Shown here piece after piece: positions 34,815 through 43,736 of a stretch of DNA of 64,000 bases. Position 1 is the stretch's first letter; the number at the start of each line of letters is the position of its first letter. The notes beneath the pieces are model-generated. The model searched no databases, had not been told where the DNA came from, and saw only the letters and a program-made list of their open reading frames with translations. The stretch is from Clostridiales bacterium (GTDB lineage Bacteria > Bacillota > Clostridia > Peptostreptococcales > Anaerovoracaceae), in assembly GCA_012513435.1 (NCBI GenBank), contig JAAZCE010000019.1, positions 1-64,000 on the forward strand, read 5' to 3'. The translations under genes were made by a program, and so were the position numbers.

Positions 34815-35350
34815 TGATAGTAAAAGAAGTAATAATAGTAGAAGGCAGAGACGATACCAATGCGGTCAAAAAAAGTGTGGATGCCGTCACAATAGAAACA
34901 CATGGATATGGTATAACCAAGGAGACCTGGCAGCTTATAGACAAGGCCTACCAAGGCCCGGGAATTATTGTCTTCACTGATCCAGACCATGCGGGAGAGC
35001 AGATACGGAGAAGGATAACAGAGAAATTCCCCAATGCTAATCAAGCATTTCTTGACAGAACATGCGCTACAAAGGCCGGAGATATAGGCATAGAAAATGC
35101 TGCCCCGGATGCTATCAGGGAAGCACTGAGCAAGGCTAAGTGTTCCTTTGAAGAATCCTCAGAGGCCGTTTTTGCTGTGGAGGATTTGCTTGTCGCCGGA
35201 CTGGTAGGGCAGGCCAATTCCGCGGAAAAAAGGCATAAGCTGGGCAAGATATTGGGCATAGGATACGGCAATGGCAAAACTCTGGTTCAGAGACTCAATA
35301 AATATGGAATAGATATAGAGGACTTCAAAAAAGCCCTTAAGGAGCTATAG
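34814..35350 (+). CDS. rnmV: Ribonuclease M5
   Basis: A 178-residue Toprim-domain nuclease that matures 5S rRNA. Catalytic Toprim motifs are IIVEGRDD (Glu and Asp-Asp region) and TDPDHAG (DxD); the GDIGIENA segment and C-terminal GYGNGKTLVQRL are typical. Its stop codon is directly followed by the rsmA ATG, a conserved arrangement. Confidence 0.96.
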   Translation: MIVKEVIIVEGRDDTNAVKKSVDAVTIETHGYGITKETWQLIDKAYQGPGIIVFTDPDHAGEQIRRRITEKFPNANQAFLDRTCATKAGDIGIENAAPDAIREALSKAKCSFEESSEAVFAVEDLLVAGLVGQANSAEKRHKLGKILGIGYGNGKTLVQRLNKYGIDIEDFKKALKEL

Positions 35351-36232
35351 ATGAAATTATATTCACCTACAACGATTTCGGACATTAAAGCACGACATGA
35401 CTTTAAGCTCTCCAAAAGTCTTGGACAAAACTTCATAACGGACAGAAACGTAATAGAGAAAATAGTGGAAGGAGCGCAGATAGGACCGGAAGACATGGTT
35501 ATCGAAATCGGGCCCGGAATCGGCGTGCTTACAGCAGAGGCGGCAGAATCAGCTGCCAAGGTTGTAGCGGTGGAAATAGACAAGAAGCTCATTCCTATTT
35601 TGGGAGAGACTCTTAGAGAATACGACAATGTGCAAATAATCAATCAGGATATACTTAAAACTGATTTGAACGAAATAATAAGAGAGCGACGAAAGGCACA
35701 AGATTTTACGGGAGAGGTTAAGATAATAGGAAATCTCCCCTACTATATCACTACCCCTATCGTCATGGATATTCTTGAAAAGGGTGTTGAAGCCGAGAGC
35801 ATTACCATCATGATGCAGAAGGAAGTGGCTGATAGAATAAGCTCCCCGCCGGGAGGGAGGATATACGGAGCTATTTCCGTTGCCGTCCAGTATTACTGTC
35901 AGGTGGAAAAGATAATCAACGTATCCAAGGAGGTTTTCATACCACGACCCAAGGTGGATTCCACCGTATTAAGGCTTTTGCTGAGAAAGGAAAAGCCCGT
36001 GGAGCTTAGGGATGAAAAGACCTTTTTCGCGTGTATCAAGCACGGCTTCGGTCAGAGGAGAAAGACTCTCCTCAACTCACTGACGGGAGTAAATGGACTG
36101 GATAAGGACGGCGTGAAGGAAGCGCTGACGGATGCGGGAATAGATTGGATGAGAAGGGCCGAGACCCTGAATATAAATGAATTTGCCGACATAGCGAATC
36201 AAGTGGCAAAAAAGACATTGGCACAGGAGTAG
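35351..36232 (+). CDS. rsmA: 16S rRNA dimethyladenosine methyltransferase A
   Basis: A 293-residue KsgA-type enzyme that dimethylates two adjacent adenines near the 3' end of 16S rRNA. SAM motif VIEIGPGIGVLT, the acidic VVAVEID, catalytic NLPYYIT, and the C-terminal domain with HGFGQRRKTLLN are all present. It abuts the rnmV stop codon without a gap. Confidence 0.97.
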   Translation: MKLYSPTTISDIKARHDFKLSKSLGQNFITDRNVIEKIVEGAQIGPEDMVIEIGPGIGVLTAEAAESAAKVVAVEIDKKLIPILGETLREYDNVQIINQDILKTDLNEIIRERRKAQDFTGEVKIIGNLPYYITTPIVMDILEKGVEAESITIMMQKEVADRISSPPGGRIYGAISVAVQYYCQVEKIINVSKEVFIPRPKVDSTVLRLLLRKEKPVELRDEKTFFACIKHGFGQRRKTLLNSLTGVNGLDKDGVKEALTDAGIDWMRRAETLNINEFADIANQVAKKTLAQE

Positions 36233-36238
36233 AATGGA

Positions 36239-38224
36239 ATGAGCAAGTTAAAGGCATTTTTTGAAAAAGATTTGAAGCATTATGTGTTGCTGGTATTTAT
36301 TGCATCTGTATTGCTGGATTTGATAATTGAAACATTGGGCAGACATTCACTAATTGGGAGCATTGGGTTCATGGTTCAGCATCCTCTCGTTTTTTTCTGT
36401 AATGTGATGCTGGTTTTTGCGGTGCTGTCCCTTTCACTGCTTTTCAGGAAGAGAATATTCATGATGTGTGTCTTCGGAATGGCGTGGCTGGTAGTAGGCA
36501 TCATCAACGGAGTAATACTTTTTAACAGGATGACGCCTTTTACCGTAAAAGACCTTAGCAACCTGGAGGACGGACTTTCCATAGTTACCACTTATTTTTC
36601 CGTAAAGACTTTGATTTTCGTCATTATAGGTGCGGCGCTTCTGGTGGTAGGCCTTATTCTCCTTTACAGAAAAACCCCTAAAATACAGGAAAAAATCAAC
36701 TTTAAGAAAACCATTGCTGTTATCATAATAATCTTCCTGGCTACCATCGGTGCCATTCAGGGAGCCATGAAGGTAGGTATTCTAGATACATTTTTCGGCA
36801 ACCTGGCCTATGCGTACAGAGACAACGGCGTTACATACAGCTTTTTTATTACATGGGTCAAGGAAGGTGTAGATAAGCCCGATAATTATTCAAAGGCAGA
36901 GATTGAAGGCATCTTTACTGGTGGCGAGTTGGGAGACGATAACGTATACACGCCGGGAACCGATGATGATACGGACGTGGATAGTACGCCTAATATACTA
37001 TTTTTGCAGCTTGAATCATTTGTTGACCCTACCATGATGGAGGGCGTGGAATATTCCAAGGACCCTATACCTAATTATAGGAAGCTGCTGGAGAATTATT
37101 CATCGGGATATCTGATGGTACCTGCGGTAGGTGCCGGTACAGCTAACGTTGAATTTGAAGTGATGACAGGTATCAGCGTTAAGTTTTTCGGGCCGGGAGA
37201 ATATCCTTACAAGAGCGTTTTGAGAGATGTGACCTGTGAAAGCTCGGCTTATGATGTTAAGCAGATGGGATATACAGCTCACGCTATCCACAACCACAGA
37301 GGAGCATTTTACGGAAGAAACAAGGTCTTTGCGGACTTGGGATTCGATACATTCACAAGTCTTGAATACATGAACAACGTGACTAAGACTCCGAAGAACT
37401 GGGCTAAGGATGGTATACTGACGGAAGAAATACTGGCGGCCCTTCAAAGCACAGAGGGGCAGGATTACATTTATACCATATCCGTGCAGGGGCACGGTAA
37501 ATATCCGACGGAGCAGGAGATAGAAAATCCTGCAATAACAGTAACCAAGGCTGCCTCTGATGAGGAAAAATGGACCCATGAGTACTATGCAAATCAGGTC
37601 TACGAAATGGACCTCTTTGTAAAGGAGCTGACGGACACTTTGTCAAACTACGATGAAGATGTGATACTTGTTATGTACGGCGACCATCTGCCGGCTCTCG
37701 ATATGACAGAGGAAACCATGAAGAGCGGCTCCCTGTATGAGACACAGTACATCATTTGGGATAACTTCGGAATGAAGAAGCAGGATAAGGATGTGGCTAC
37801 TTACCAGTTGAACGCGGAGGTTTTCAAGCGTCTCGGATTTACCGCTGGGATGATGAACAAATATCATCAGAACTACAGTGGTACGCCGGGGTATATGTCT
37901 AACCTTAAGATGCTGGCATACGATATGCTCTACGGAGACAAATACATTTACGCTGAAAAGAATCCTTTTCAACAAACAAAGCTTAAGATGGGCGTAAAGG
38001 AGATCAAGATAAATGAAGTCGTTCAGATAGGCGAGGATTACTATATCAAGGGCGAAAACTTTACTGAATTCAGCAAGATATCACTAGACGGCAAGGTTCT
38101 TAAGACTGTATATTTGGGGCCAACCATACTTGCCCTCAACGAGGAAGTTGACCCTGAGGATGTATCCCGTATGAAGGTCAGTCAGGTGGAAAAGAATAAG
38201 GAAGTATTGAGCACGACAGAATAA
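36239..38224 (+). CDS. LTA synthase family glycerol-phosphate/sulfatase-type membrane enzyme
   Basis: A 661-residue protein with five N-terminal transmembrane helices (about 15-165) and an extracellular alkaline-phosphatase-fold domain of the LtaS family. Metal and catalytic motifs are FLQLESFVDP, the nucleophile threonine region GAGTANVEFEVMTG, SVQGHGKYP and YGDHLPAL. The last 90 residues after the catalytic domain may form an extra beta domain (GEDYYIKGENFTEF). It should transfer glycerol-phosphate or a related group to a glycolipid; synthesis of true polyglycerol-phosphate LTA is not certain in Clostridia. Confidence 0.92.
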   Translation: MSKLKAFFEKDLKHYVLLVFIASVLLDLIIETLGRHSLIGSIGFMVQHPLVFFCNVMLVFAVLSLSLLFRKRIFMMCVFGMAWLVVGIINGVILFNRMTPFTVKDLSNLEDGLSIVTTYFSVKTLIFVIIGAALLVVGLILLYRKTPKIQEKINFKKTIAVIIIIFLATIGAIQGAMKVGILDTFFGNLAYAYRDNGVTYSFFITWVKEGVDKPDNYSKAEIEGIFTGGELGDDNVYTPGTDDDTDVDSTPNILFLQLESFVDPTMMEGVEYSKDPIPNYRKLLENYSSGYLMVPAVGAGTANVEFEVMTGISVKFFGPGEYPYKSVLRDVTCESSAYDVKQMGYTAHAIHNHRGAFYGRNKVFADLGFDTFTSLEYMNNVTKTPKNWAKDGILTEEILAALQSTEGQDYIYTISVQGHGKYPTEQEIENPAITVTKAASDEEKWTHEYYANQVYEMDLFVKELTDTLSNYDEDVILVMYGDHLPALDMTEETMKSGSLYETQYIIWDNFGMKKQDKDVATYQLNAEVFKRLGFTAGMMNKYHQNYSGTPGYMSNLKMLAYDMLYGDKYIYAEKNPFQQTKLKMGVKEIKINEVVQIGEDYYIKGENFTEFSKISLDGKVLKTVYLGPTILALNEEVDPEDVSRMKVSQVEKNKEVLSTTE

Positions 38225-38256
38225 CTCTCTGAATCATTTTGCAAGGAGATTCCTGT

Positions 38257-38820
38257 ATGGAAAAGAATAACGTTCCGACTCTGGAAACAGAAAGACTTAT
38301 ATTGAGGATGTGGAGCCGGAAGGACGCGGAAGCCCTTTACAATTATGCCAAGAATCCCAACGTGGGACCTCATGCAGGATGGAAGCCCCATGAGAGCGTG
38401 GCTGAATCCAGGCTTGTAATAAAAACTTTGTTTTTTCCCAACATGGTGTGGGCTATGGTTGATAAAGAGACGGGGAGCATTATAGGCAGCATAGGACTTG
38501 ACCTTGATAGTATAAGGCCGGATGTGGCCAGCAAGGAGCTGGGCTATTCCCTTGATGAGAGCTATTGGGGCAGGGGACTGATGACCGAAGCGGCCAAACG
38601 CCTGATATGTTACGCCTTTGAGGAGCTGAAGCTGACTGTTTTAATGATAAGAACAAGTGACAGCAACAGGAGAAGCCAGAGGATCATAGAAAAATGCGGA
38701 TTTTTTTATGAAGGAACCTTCAGGAGAGCCTACAAGACCTATGATGGAGGCGTGAGAGAAATGCGCTGCTATTCCATGCTGAGGGAAGAATATGAGAGGC
38801 AGCTTGCAAACTTGACATAG
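38257..38820 (+). CDS. GNAT-family N-acetyltransferase (RimJ/RimL type)
   Basis: A 187-residue acetyltransferase opening with LETERLILRMWSRKDAEAL, the RimJ/RimL pattern, with the acetyl-CoA site in LGYSLDESYWGRGLMTEA and the S-N-x-R-S-Q-R-IIEKCGF motif. The substrate may be a protein N-terminus or a small amine. The ATG at 38257 follows AAGGAG; an upstream TTG at 38239 is unlikely. Confidence 0.92.
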   Translation: MEKNNVPTLETERLILRMWSRKDAEALYNYAKNPNVGPHAGWKPHESVAESRLVIKTLFFPNMVWAMVDKETGSIIGSIGLDLDSIRPDVASKELGYSLDESYWGRGLMTEAAKRLICYAFEELKLTVLMIRTSDSNRRSQRIIEKCGFFYEGTFRRAYKTYDGGVREMRCYSMLREEYERQLANLT

Positions 38821-38884
38821 TACGTGATATGATATAGACTAATTGAGTACAGTATATAGAAATAGTGGGAAGACAGGGGCACAT

Positions 38885-39658
38885 ATGAGTTTAGTCAGAA
38901 AGATGATATTGGTCATAAGTTTAATAGTATTTGTAGGAGCTGCAGGGGTGCTTCTTGACTACTTTCTCGACGGAATGAAGGAGCAAGGAGACCTTGATGA
39001 TGTATCTAAGATGAAGACGGAACGTGAGGATCTTGTTACTGATAAGGGAACCGTTGTCGGCAAATATGTGGATATGTATTTAGCCAATAAGGATATAATC
39101 GGCTGGATAAAGATAAAGGATACAAAAATTGATTATCCTGTAATGCAGACACAGGATAATCCTGAATATTATATACACAGAAATTTTAAAAAGGAAGTTA
39201 CTGATGCAGGTACGCCTTTTATGGATGGGGTCAGCGATATATTCATACCGACCTCCAATTTCATGATATACGGACATAACATGAAAAACGGGACCATGTT
39301 CCATGACTTGCTTCAATATAAGGACAAGAGCTTTTTTAAGCAACATAAGACCTTTAAGTTCGATACCATATACAAGGGAGGACAAGGTAAGTATGCGGTG
39401 GTAGCCGCCGGGTATTCTCAGATATACTCCGCCGATTCCACCAAGTTCAAATATTATCAACACGCAGGCATGACCTCGGAGTCCGACTTCAATGAATTCA
39501 TAAGGGGCGTCAAGTCCCTGTCGGAATATGACACGGGAGTTACCACCGAGTACGGCGATCAGCTGGTCACATTATCCACCTGTGCATACCATGTAAAAAA
39601 CGGAAGGTTCTTCGTGGTAGCTAAACGTATAGATGCGAAACAGGTAAAGCCACAGTAA
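38885..39658 (+). CDS. srtB: Class B sortase
   Basis: A 257-residue membrane-anchored transpeptidase. One N-terminal helix (about 7-27) is followed by the sortase beta barrel with catalytic His131 (YGHNM), Cys233 (LSTCAY) and Arg241 (NGRFFVVAKR), and the long SrtB helix FKQHKTFKFDT. It should attach proteins bearing a sorting motif such as NPQTN-, SPKTG- or PPKTG-like signals to the wall; no protein with an LPXTG-like tail was noticed in this window. The ATG at 38885 follows AGGGGC; the frame runs back to a TTG at 38843. Confidence 0.94.
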   Translation: MSLVRKMILVISLIVFVGAAGVLLDYFLDGMKEQGDLDDVSKMKTEREDLVTDKGTVVGKYVDMYLANKDIIGWIKIKDTKIDYPVMQTQDNPEYYIHRNFKKEVTDAGTPFMDGVSDIFIPTSNFMIYGHNMKNGTMFHDLLQYKDKSFFKQHKTFKFDTIYKGGQGKYAVVAAGYSQIYSADSTKFKYYQHAGMTSESDFNEFIRGVKSLSEYDTGVTTEYGDQLVTLSTCAYHVKNGRFFVVAKRIDAKQVKPQ

Positions 39659-39676
39659 AGAAAAGAGAGTCGTAGT

Positions 39677-40540
39677 ATGAAGGAAAACAAAAGAAGACCT
39701 TTGCTTGCAATATTCGCAGTCAATTTTATCTGGGGATTTGATTTTGTTGCAATAGATTATATGATGGATTACGTCACGCCCATTGTGTTTACCATGTCAA
39801 GACTTGTCATCGGGTGTGGGCTCTTGCTTATATTATCCTTTGTCAAGAACAAGGGCGTGCATATTAAAAAAGAGGATTTGCTCAGGGTGCTTATATGCGG
39901 CGGACTGGGTATGGGTATATATTTTTCTATAGAAAACTGGGGAGTTGGGCTTACATCGGCATCATTTTCATCCCTGATAATGGCTACTTTGCCTATTTTC
40001 GGGATGATTGCAGACAGATTGTTTTTTGGAAACAAGATAACCCCTGTCAAGGTGGTATGCGTTATCTTCTCCGTTTTGGGAGTATATCTTCTCGTTTCGG
40101 GGGAACCTTTGGGGATGAATCTGAAGGGGCTTTTTGTAATGATACTGGCTGCTGTTATATGGACGGTTTACATGGTAATGGTAAAGCCTCTCTATGAAAA
40201 GTACGACCTGCTTACCCTGCTTACTGGGTTGTTTATTGCGGGGCTTATTGTGGAAACTCCCATACTCTTGTTGAGCAATCCTACGGGACTTGAGATAACA
40301 GGCATTGGAATAATCATTACAGTAGCTACTACCTTGGTGTGTTTTGTACTGGGAGAGCTGGCGTATACCTATGCCTTAGGCAAGCTGTCAGTAACGGTGG
40401 TTGCATCCTTTGAAAATGTGCTGCCTATAGTGGCCTGCGTACTGTCTTTTATTATATTCGGAACAATGCTGACGGGAATGCAGATTATAGGCGGACTTAT
40501 TATCATGACTGCAGTGACTACCATTGCATTTAAGGGGTAA
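39677..40540 (+). CDS. EamA/DMT-family transporter
   Basis: A 287-residue, ten-helix transporter of the EamA family: repeats begin IFAVNFIWGFDFVAIDYM and LFVMILAAVIWTVYMVMVKP, and the last motif is YALGKLSVTVVASFENVLP. Substrate unknown. Its 3' end overlaps or adjoins the Rrf2-type regulator, which may control it. It is not close in sequence to the DMT gene at 7309. Confidence 0.92.
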   Translation: MKENKRRPLLAIFAVNFIWGFDFVAIDYMMDYVTPIVFTMSRLVIGCGLLLILSFVKNKGVHIKKEDLLRVLICGGLGMGIYFSIENWGVGLTSASFSSLIMATLPIFGMIADRLFFGNKITPVKVVCVIFSVLGVYLLVSGEPLGMNLKGLFVMILAAVIWTVYMVMVKPLYEKYDLLTLLTGLFIAGLIVETPILLLSNPTGLEITGIGIIITVATTLVCFVLGELAYTYALGKLSVTVVASFENVLPIVACVLSFIIFGTMLTGMQIIGGLIIMTAVTTIAFKG

Positions 40541-40964
40541 GCAAGAGGAGGTGAGCCCTGTTTTAATCATTAAGGAAGTTGAATACGCGATAAGGATAAT
40601 AGAAGAACTTAATAGAGAAGCTCCATTGTCGGCTGCCAGGCTTTCTGATAGACAGGACATACCGTCCCCCTTTATCTACAGGATATTGAAGAAGCTGGAG
40701 TCAGGCGGGATAGTGGAAATAAAAAGAGGTGCTAAGGGAGGCTATAGGCTAAAGGTTCAATGCAGTCATCTTACCTTGTATGATGTAATCTGCGCCTTTG
40801 AAAATACCTTTCTTGTCATCGAATGTATGAAATCAGGATATGACTGCGAGAACATCAAGGACATCGATTGCTGTATGCACAAGGAGTTCGCGCGAGTGCA
40901 GAGTCTGTTGAAGACGGAATTCAAGAGAAACAGCCTGGAAAAACTTTTAGAAAAGCGCCCCTAG
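40524..40964 (+). CDS. Rrf2-family transcriptional regulator with uncertain start
   Basis: Winged-helix regulator of the Rrf2 family (VEYAIRIIEELN; HTH SARLSDRQDIPSPFIYRIL; wing KRGAKGGYRL). The region ECMKSGYDCENIKDIDCCMH holds several cysteines where IscR and NsrR bind iron-sulfur clusters, so redox or Fe-S sensing is possible. The start is odd: a strong AGAGGAGG (40544-40551) is followed by no ATG, GTG or TTG at a suitable distance; the codon at the ideal position is GTT (40560). The open frame reaches a TTG at 40524. The interval given uses this TTG. Confidence 0.85.
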   Translation: MHLRGKQEEVSPVLIIKEVEYAIRIIEELNREAPLSAARLSDRQDIPSPFIYRILKKLESGGIVEIKRGAKGGYRLKVQCSHLTLYDVICAFENTFLVIECMKSGYDCENIKDIDCCMHKEFARVQSLLKTEFKRNSLEKLLEKRP

Positions 40965-40982
40965 AACAAGGGACGCTTTTTA
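40950..40982. terminator. Bidirectional terminator between Rrf2 gene and spoIIR
   Basis: AAAAGCGCCC(C) and GGGACGCTTTT pair around a short loop, with A and T flanks on both sides. It includes the last codons of the Rrf2 gene and lies between convergent genes. Confidence 0.85.
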
Positions 40983-41008
40983 AATGTGTCTGATCTTATA
41001 GAGAGTGG

Positions 41009-41605
41009 CTAGTTCTTATTAAGCAGTTTAATAAGTTTCCATCTCAGCTCTAGCCTTTGGTCCTCCGACAGGTTGCTGCTCACAGCTGTGTTATTTTTGT
41101 CTGAGTCTGTCATTTCGCAACCTTCCTCAAGAAGACACAGAGGTGGGAACAACACACACCACCAGTTTTCTCCTTCACCGTCGCCGATGGTGACGTTTAA
41201 CGCTTCATAGTTTCCGGCAGGAAAGGTAATCTCTCCGTAGTTCTTTTCAGGAATATACCTGACTCCCAAGGTGACGCCCGCCGGGTAGTTGTAGCCTTCG
41301 GAGGCTATGACTCCTTCGGCTATCTTTTCAAACCTCTCCGTATTATCCTTCAGATATTCCTCTGTTTCAGCCGCAGTAACGGTCTGAGCATTTTTTTCCA
41401 TGTGTTTTATTATTGCATCCCGCACCTTGAGCTTGAGAGCCTGATCGCCTACGGTGTTGCTGTTGGCAATTACATGGAGCCTTATTATGCCTTCGTGGTC
41501 GTTTTGCCCTTCGTCATCGGCATATGTATAGAATAACAGTACACCCATGAGGATGACAAGGGCAAAGCATATTATGCATTTTTTTTCATCAGAAATATTT
41601 TTCAT
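41009..41605 (-). CDS. spoIIR: Stage II sporulation protein R
   Basis: A 198-residue protein with an N-terminal membrane signal (IICFALVILMGVLLFYTYA) and the family hallmark IRLHVIANSNTVGDQALKLK. SpoIIR is exported from the forespore and triggers SpoIIGA to process pro-sigma-E in the mother cell. The ATG at 41605 follows GGGGAGG. The C-terminal WWCVLFPPLC motif is typical. A sigma-F-like promoter lies upstream. Confidence 0.96.
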   Translation of the reverse strand: MKNISDEKKCIICFALVILMGVLLFYTYADDEGQNDHEGIIRLHVIANSNTVGDQALKLKVRDAIIKHMEKNAQTVTAAETEEYLKDNTERFEKIAEGVIASEGYNYPAGVTLGVRYIPEKNYGEITFPAGNYEALNVTIGDGEGENWWCVLFPPLCLLEEGCEMTDSDKNNTAVSSNLSEDQRLELRWKLIKLLNKN

Positions 41606-41636
41606 TTTTTCCTCCCCTAATTTCTTGGTGTAAAGC

Positions 41637-41666
41637 AAGTCTTATCAAGAAGAGGAAATATTATAC
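41637..41666 (-). promoter_or_regulatory. Putative sigma-F promoter of spoIIR
   Basis: On the minus strand GTATA (41666-41662), a 15-base spacer and GATAAGACTT (41646-41637) match the sigma-F/G consensus GywTA-N15-GgnrAnAnTw at all but one defined position. spoIIR is known to depend on sigma-F in Bacillus, so position and identity agree. Confidence 0.75.
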
Positions 41667-41683
41667 ACTTTACAGGAAATTTT

Positions 41684-43612
41684 TTAGCTTCGCATAACCA
41701 GAAGCTTCATGCCCTCCATCAGCGCAGAGTCCGGGCTGATGTCGTTTAGTTCGGCTATGGTCTTGCAGTCGCTCTTGTATTTCTTGGCAATATCCCAGAG
41801 AGTATCGCCCTGACTTACAACGTACAGAGCCAGAGGAATCCTCTTACTTGTAGTTTCCTGTTGAACAAAGCACAGATTTTCAGGAGTTTTAAAAGATAAG
41901 GTGTTTACTATCCAGACGTTAATGCTCACTCCGGCATTTATTTCTATCTGATGGCCGTTGATTTCGTCAAACCAGAAATCTCTTACGCATCCCGACATAT
42001 CTATGGAGGTTTCGCCCTCTAAGGAATCAATAGCTTTTTGGGATTCCAGAGAACCTCTCAAAGGTATTTTGCGGCTTATTACGAAAGGCGATCCCGACAT
42101 ATCTTCGGCAAGAATTTTTGCGTGCAAAAGGCCCTCTATGGATATTCGGCCCTTTTCCGAGGAACCCTTGAGCCCGAGGATATGGCAGGAGCCGCAGAGC
42201 AGGGTGACGGAATCTGTGTTAAATGCCTCCAGGCTGACCGTCTCTCTGGCAGATATTTCTCCACATATAACGTCGCCTGCAAAGGAAAGGGGCTGCTCTT
42301 CCATGACAAAGGAAATATCACGCCCCTTGTGATAGATGTCCGAAACCATTTGGAGCTCTCTGTTTTCGTAGACACAGATGAGAGTGCGGACGTGTCCTTC
42401 AAGCATGAATTTATCGTTCTCTGCAATGGTAACCTTCAAATCATCACAGCTGAAGTAGGTGCTTATCAGATCCACGTCAGCGTTTTCCGTCAAGGGGATA
42501 AACTGAGTAAAGTCCGTTTTGTTGCTGACACAGCAGACCTTAGTTTCACCCTCCAGCTCGCCCTTATACAGAATGCTGGAATGTATGGTACCGTTGATAA
42601 CCAGCTTGCCGGAGGTTATCTGTTTGTGATTTTCCACCACTCGAATATCCTCTTTCAAAATTCTCTGAGGGAGAGGGCTTCCCTCCTTTACATTTATCTC
42701 CTGAGATATTTCCGTAGATTCTTCCTTTTCAAAGCTGAGGTTTGTAACGGATACAGGAGTTTGGGATACTACGAAGTCAGGGTCCTCCACCCCCTTAAAA
42801 ACCTTAAGCTCGTGCTTTAATATTTCCGTGAAGCAAATAGATAGCTCGACCTTTGCAATGAATTTTCTTTCATTGAGAAGCTCGCAGTCAATGTTTTTGA
42901 GCCGCACTGCAGCCTTAAAGGAATCACAGGAAGAATCGCCCCAGCATTTATCCGTTCTAAATGGAATGGTGGATTTTATAATATCGATATTACTTTTTGA
43001 TTCCGGTTTATATACTGTATAGAGAGTGATGTCGCCGGAAAGGCTGTCGCCCTTTTCGTAACTGAGCTTACAGCCTTGAGAAAGGTTGACCTTTCCTTCT
43101 GCAAAAAGTATTTCCGAAATATCGGCCATGGTATCAGGCACAAGGAGGGTTTCCTCGAAGGAGAGAGTAAAATCTCTTTTGCCATAGCGGTTTTTTAAGG
43201 AAAGCTTAGTGTACTGGGCGGGCTTGGGCAAAGGTTCTGTTTTAGCAGGGGAGGATATTTCCCTTCGGGCTTCGGGCTTTGCAGGCTCAAAAGCAGGCTG
43301 CGGGGTCTTCTGGGAAAGCTTCTCCGGTTCCTTGGCGGACTTTAAGGGCGCCTGGGCATATTCCTGAGCAGGCGCTTCAGCAGAAATACTGCCTGGATCA
43401 TTTGCAGGTATTTCTGCGGTAGCGATGTCCGAAGCCTTTGCTGACGTTTCGGCAGAGATGCCCGCGGGAGCGTTGGCAGAGGCATCTGGGGAAGCATTAT
43501 CAGCCATGCTTGCGGATGTTTCAACCAGGTCCTCCATAGGTACTTCAACGTATTCCAAAGGTTTAGGTTCCCGGCCTTTTACGGGGAGATTATCATAAGG
43601 CGATACAGTCAT
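41684..43612 (-). CDS. SPOCS-domain (DUF3794) spore protein with C-terminal LysM
   Basis: A 642-residue protein. Residues about 30-135 are an Ala/Ser/Pro/Glu-rich, probably disordered linker with loose repeats (APA, SAE, PAK). SPOCS (DUF3794) domains occupy about 150-590, with characteristic strands such as YKPESKSNIDIIKSTIPFR and VLVP-type turns. A LysM domain ends the protein (VVSQGDTLWDIAKKYKSDC). Such proteins are found in spore coats or cortex of Clostridia. The ATG at 43612 is set by AGGAGG; an upstream ATG at 43675 has none. Divergent from the zinc-ribbon gene at 43737. Confidence 0.88.
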   Translation of the reverse strand: MTVSPYDNLPVKGREPKPLEYVEVPMEDLVETSASMADNASPDASANAPAGISAETSAKASDIATAEIPANDPGSISAEAPAQEYAQAPLKSAKEPEKLSQKTPQPAFEPAKPEARREISSPAKTEPLPKPAQYTKLSLKNRYGKRDFTLSFEETLLVPDTMADISEILFAEGKVNLSQGCKLSYEKGDSLSGDITLYTVYKPESKSNIDIIKSTIPFRTDKCWGDSSCDSFKAAVRLKNIDCELLNERKFIAKVELSICFTEILKHELKVFKGVEDPDFVVSQTPVSVTNLSFEKEESTEISQEINVKEGSPLPQRILKEDIRVVENHKQITSGKLVINGTIHSSILYKGELEGETKVCCVSNKTDFTQFIPLTENADVDLISTYFSCDDLKVTIAENDKFMLEGHVRTLICVYENRELQMVSDIYHKGRDISFVMEEQPLSFAGDVICGEISARETVSLEAFNTDSVTLLCGSCHILGLKGSSEKGRISIEGLLHAKILAEDMSGSPFVISRKIPLRGSLESQKAIDSLEGETSIDMSGCVRDFWFDEINGHQIEINAGVSINVWIVNTLSFKTPENLCFVQQETTSKRIPLALYVVSQGDTLWDIAKKYKSDCKTIAELNDISPDSALMEGMKLLVMRS

Positions 43613-43736
43613 ATTACAGCCTCCTATTCTATTATCCTTATATTCTTCGTATATATTATTCAGTTCAAGAATCATTTATGATATAATAAGAAATCATATT
43701 TGTTAGTTCACAAAAAAGAAACATGAGGTGAAAACT

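Noticed and set aside
42038-42820. 260-codon frame on the plus strand
   Set aside because: Antisense to the SPOCS protein; no start signal.
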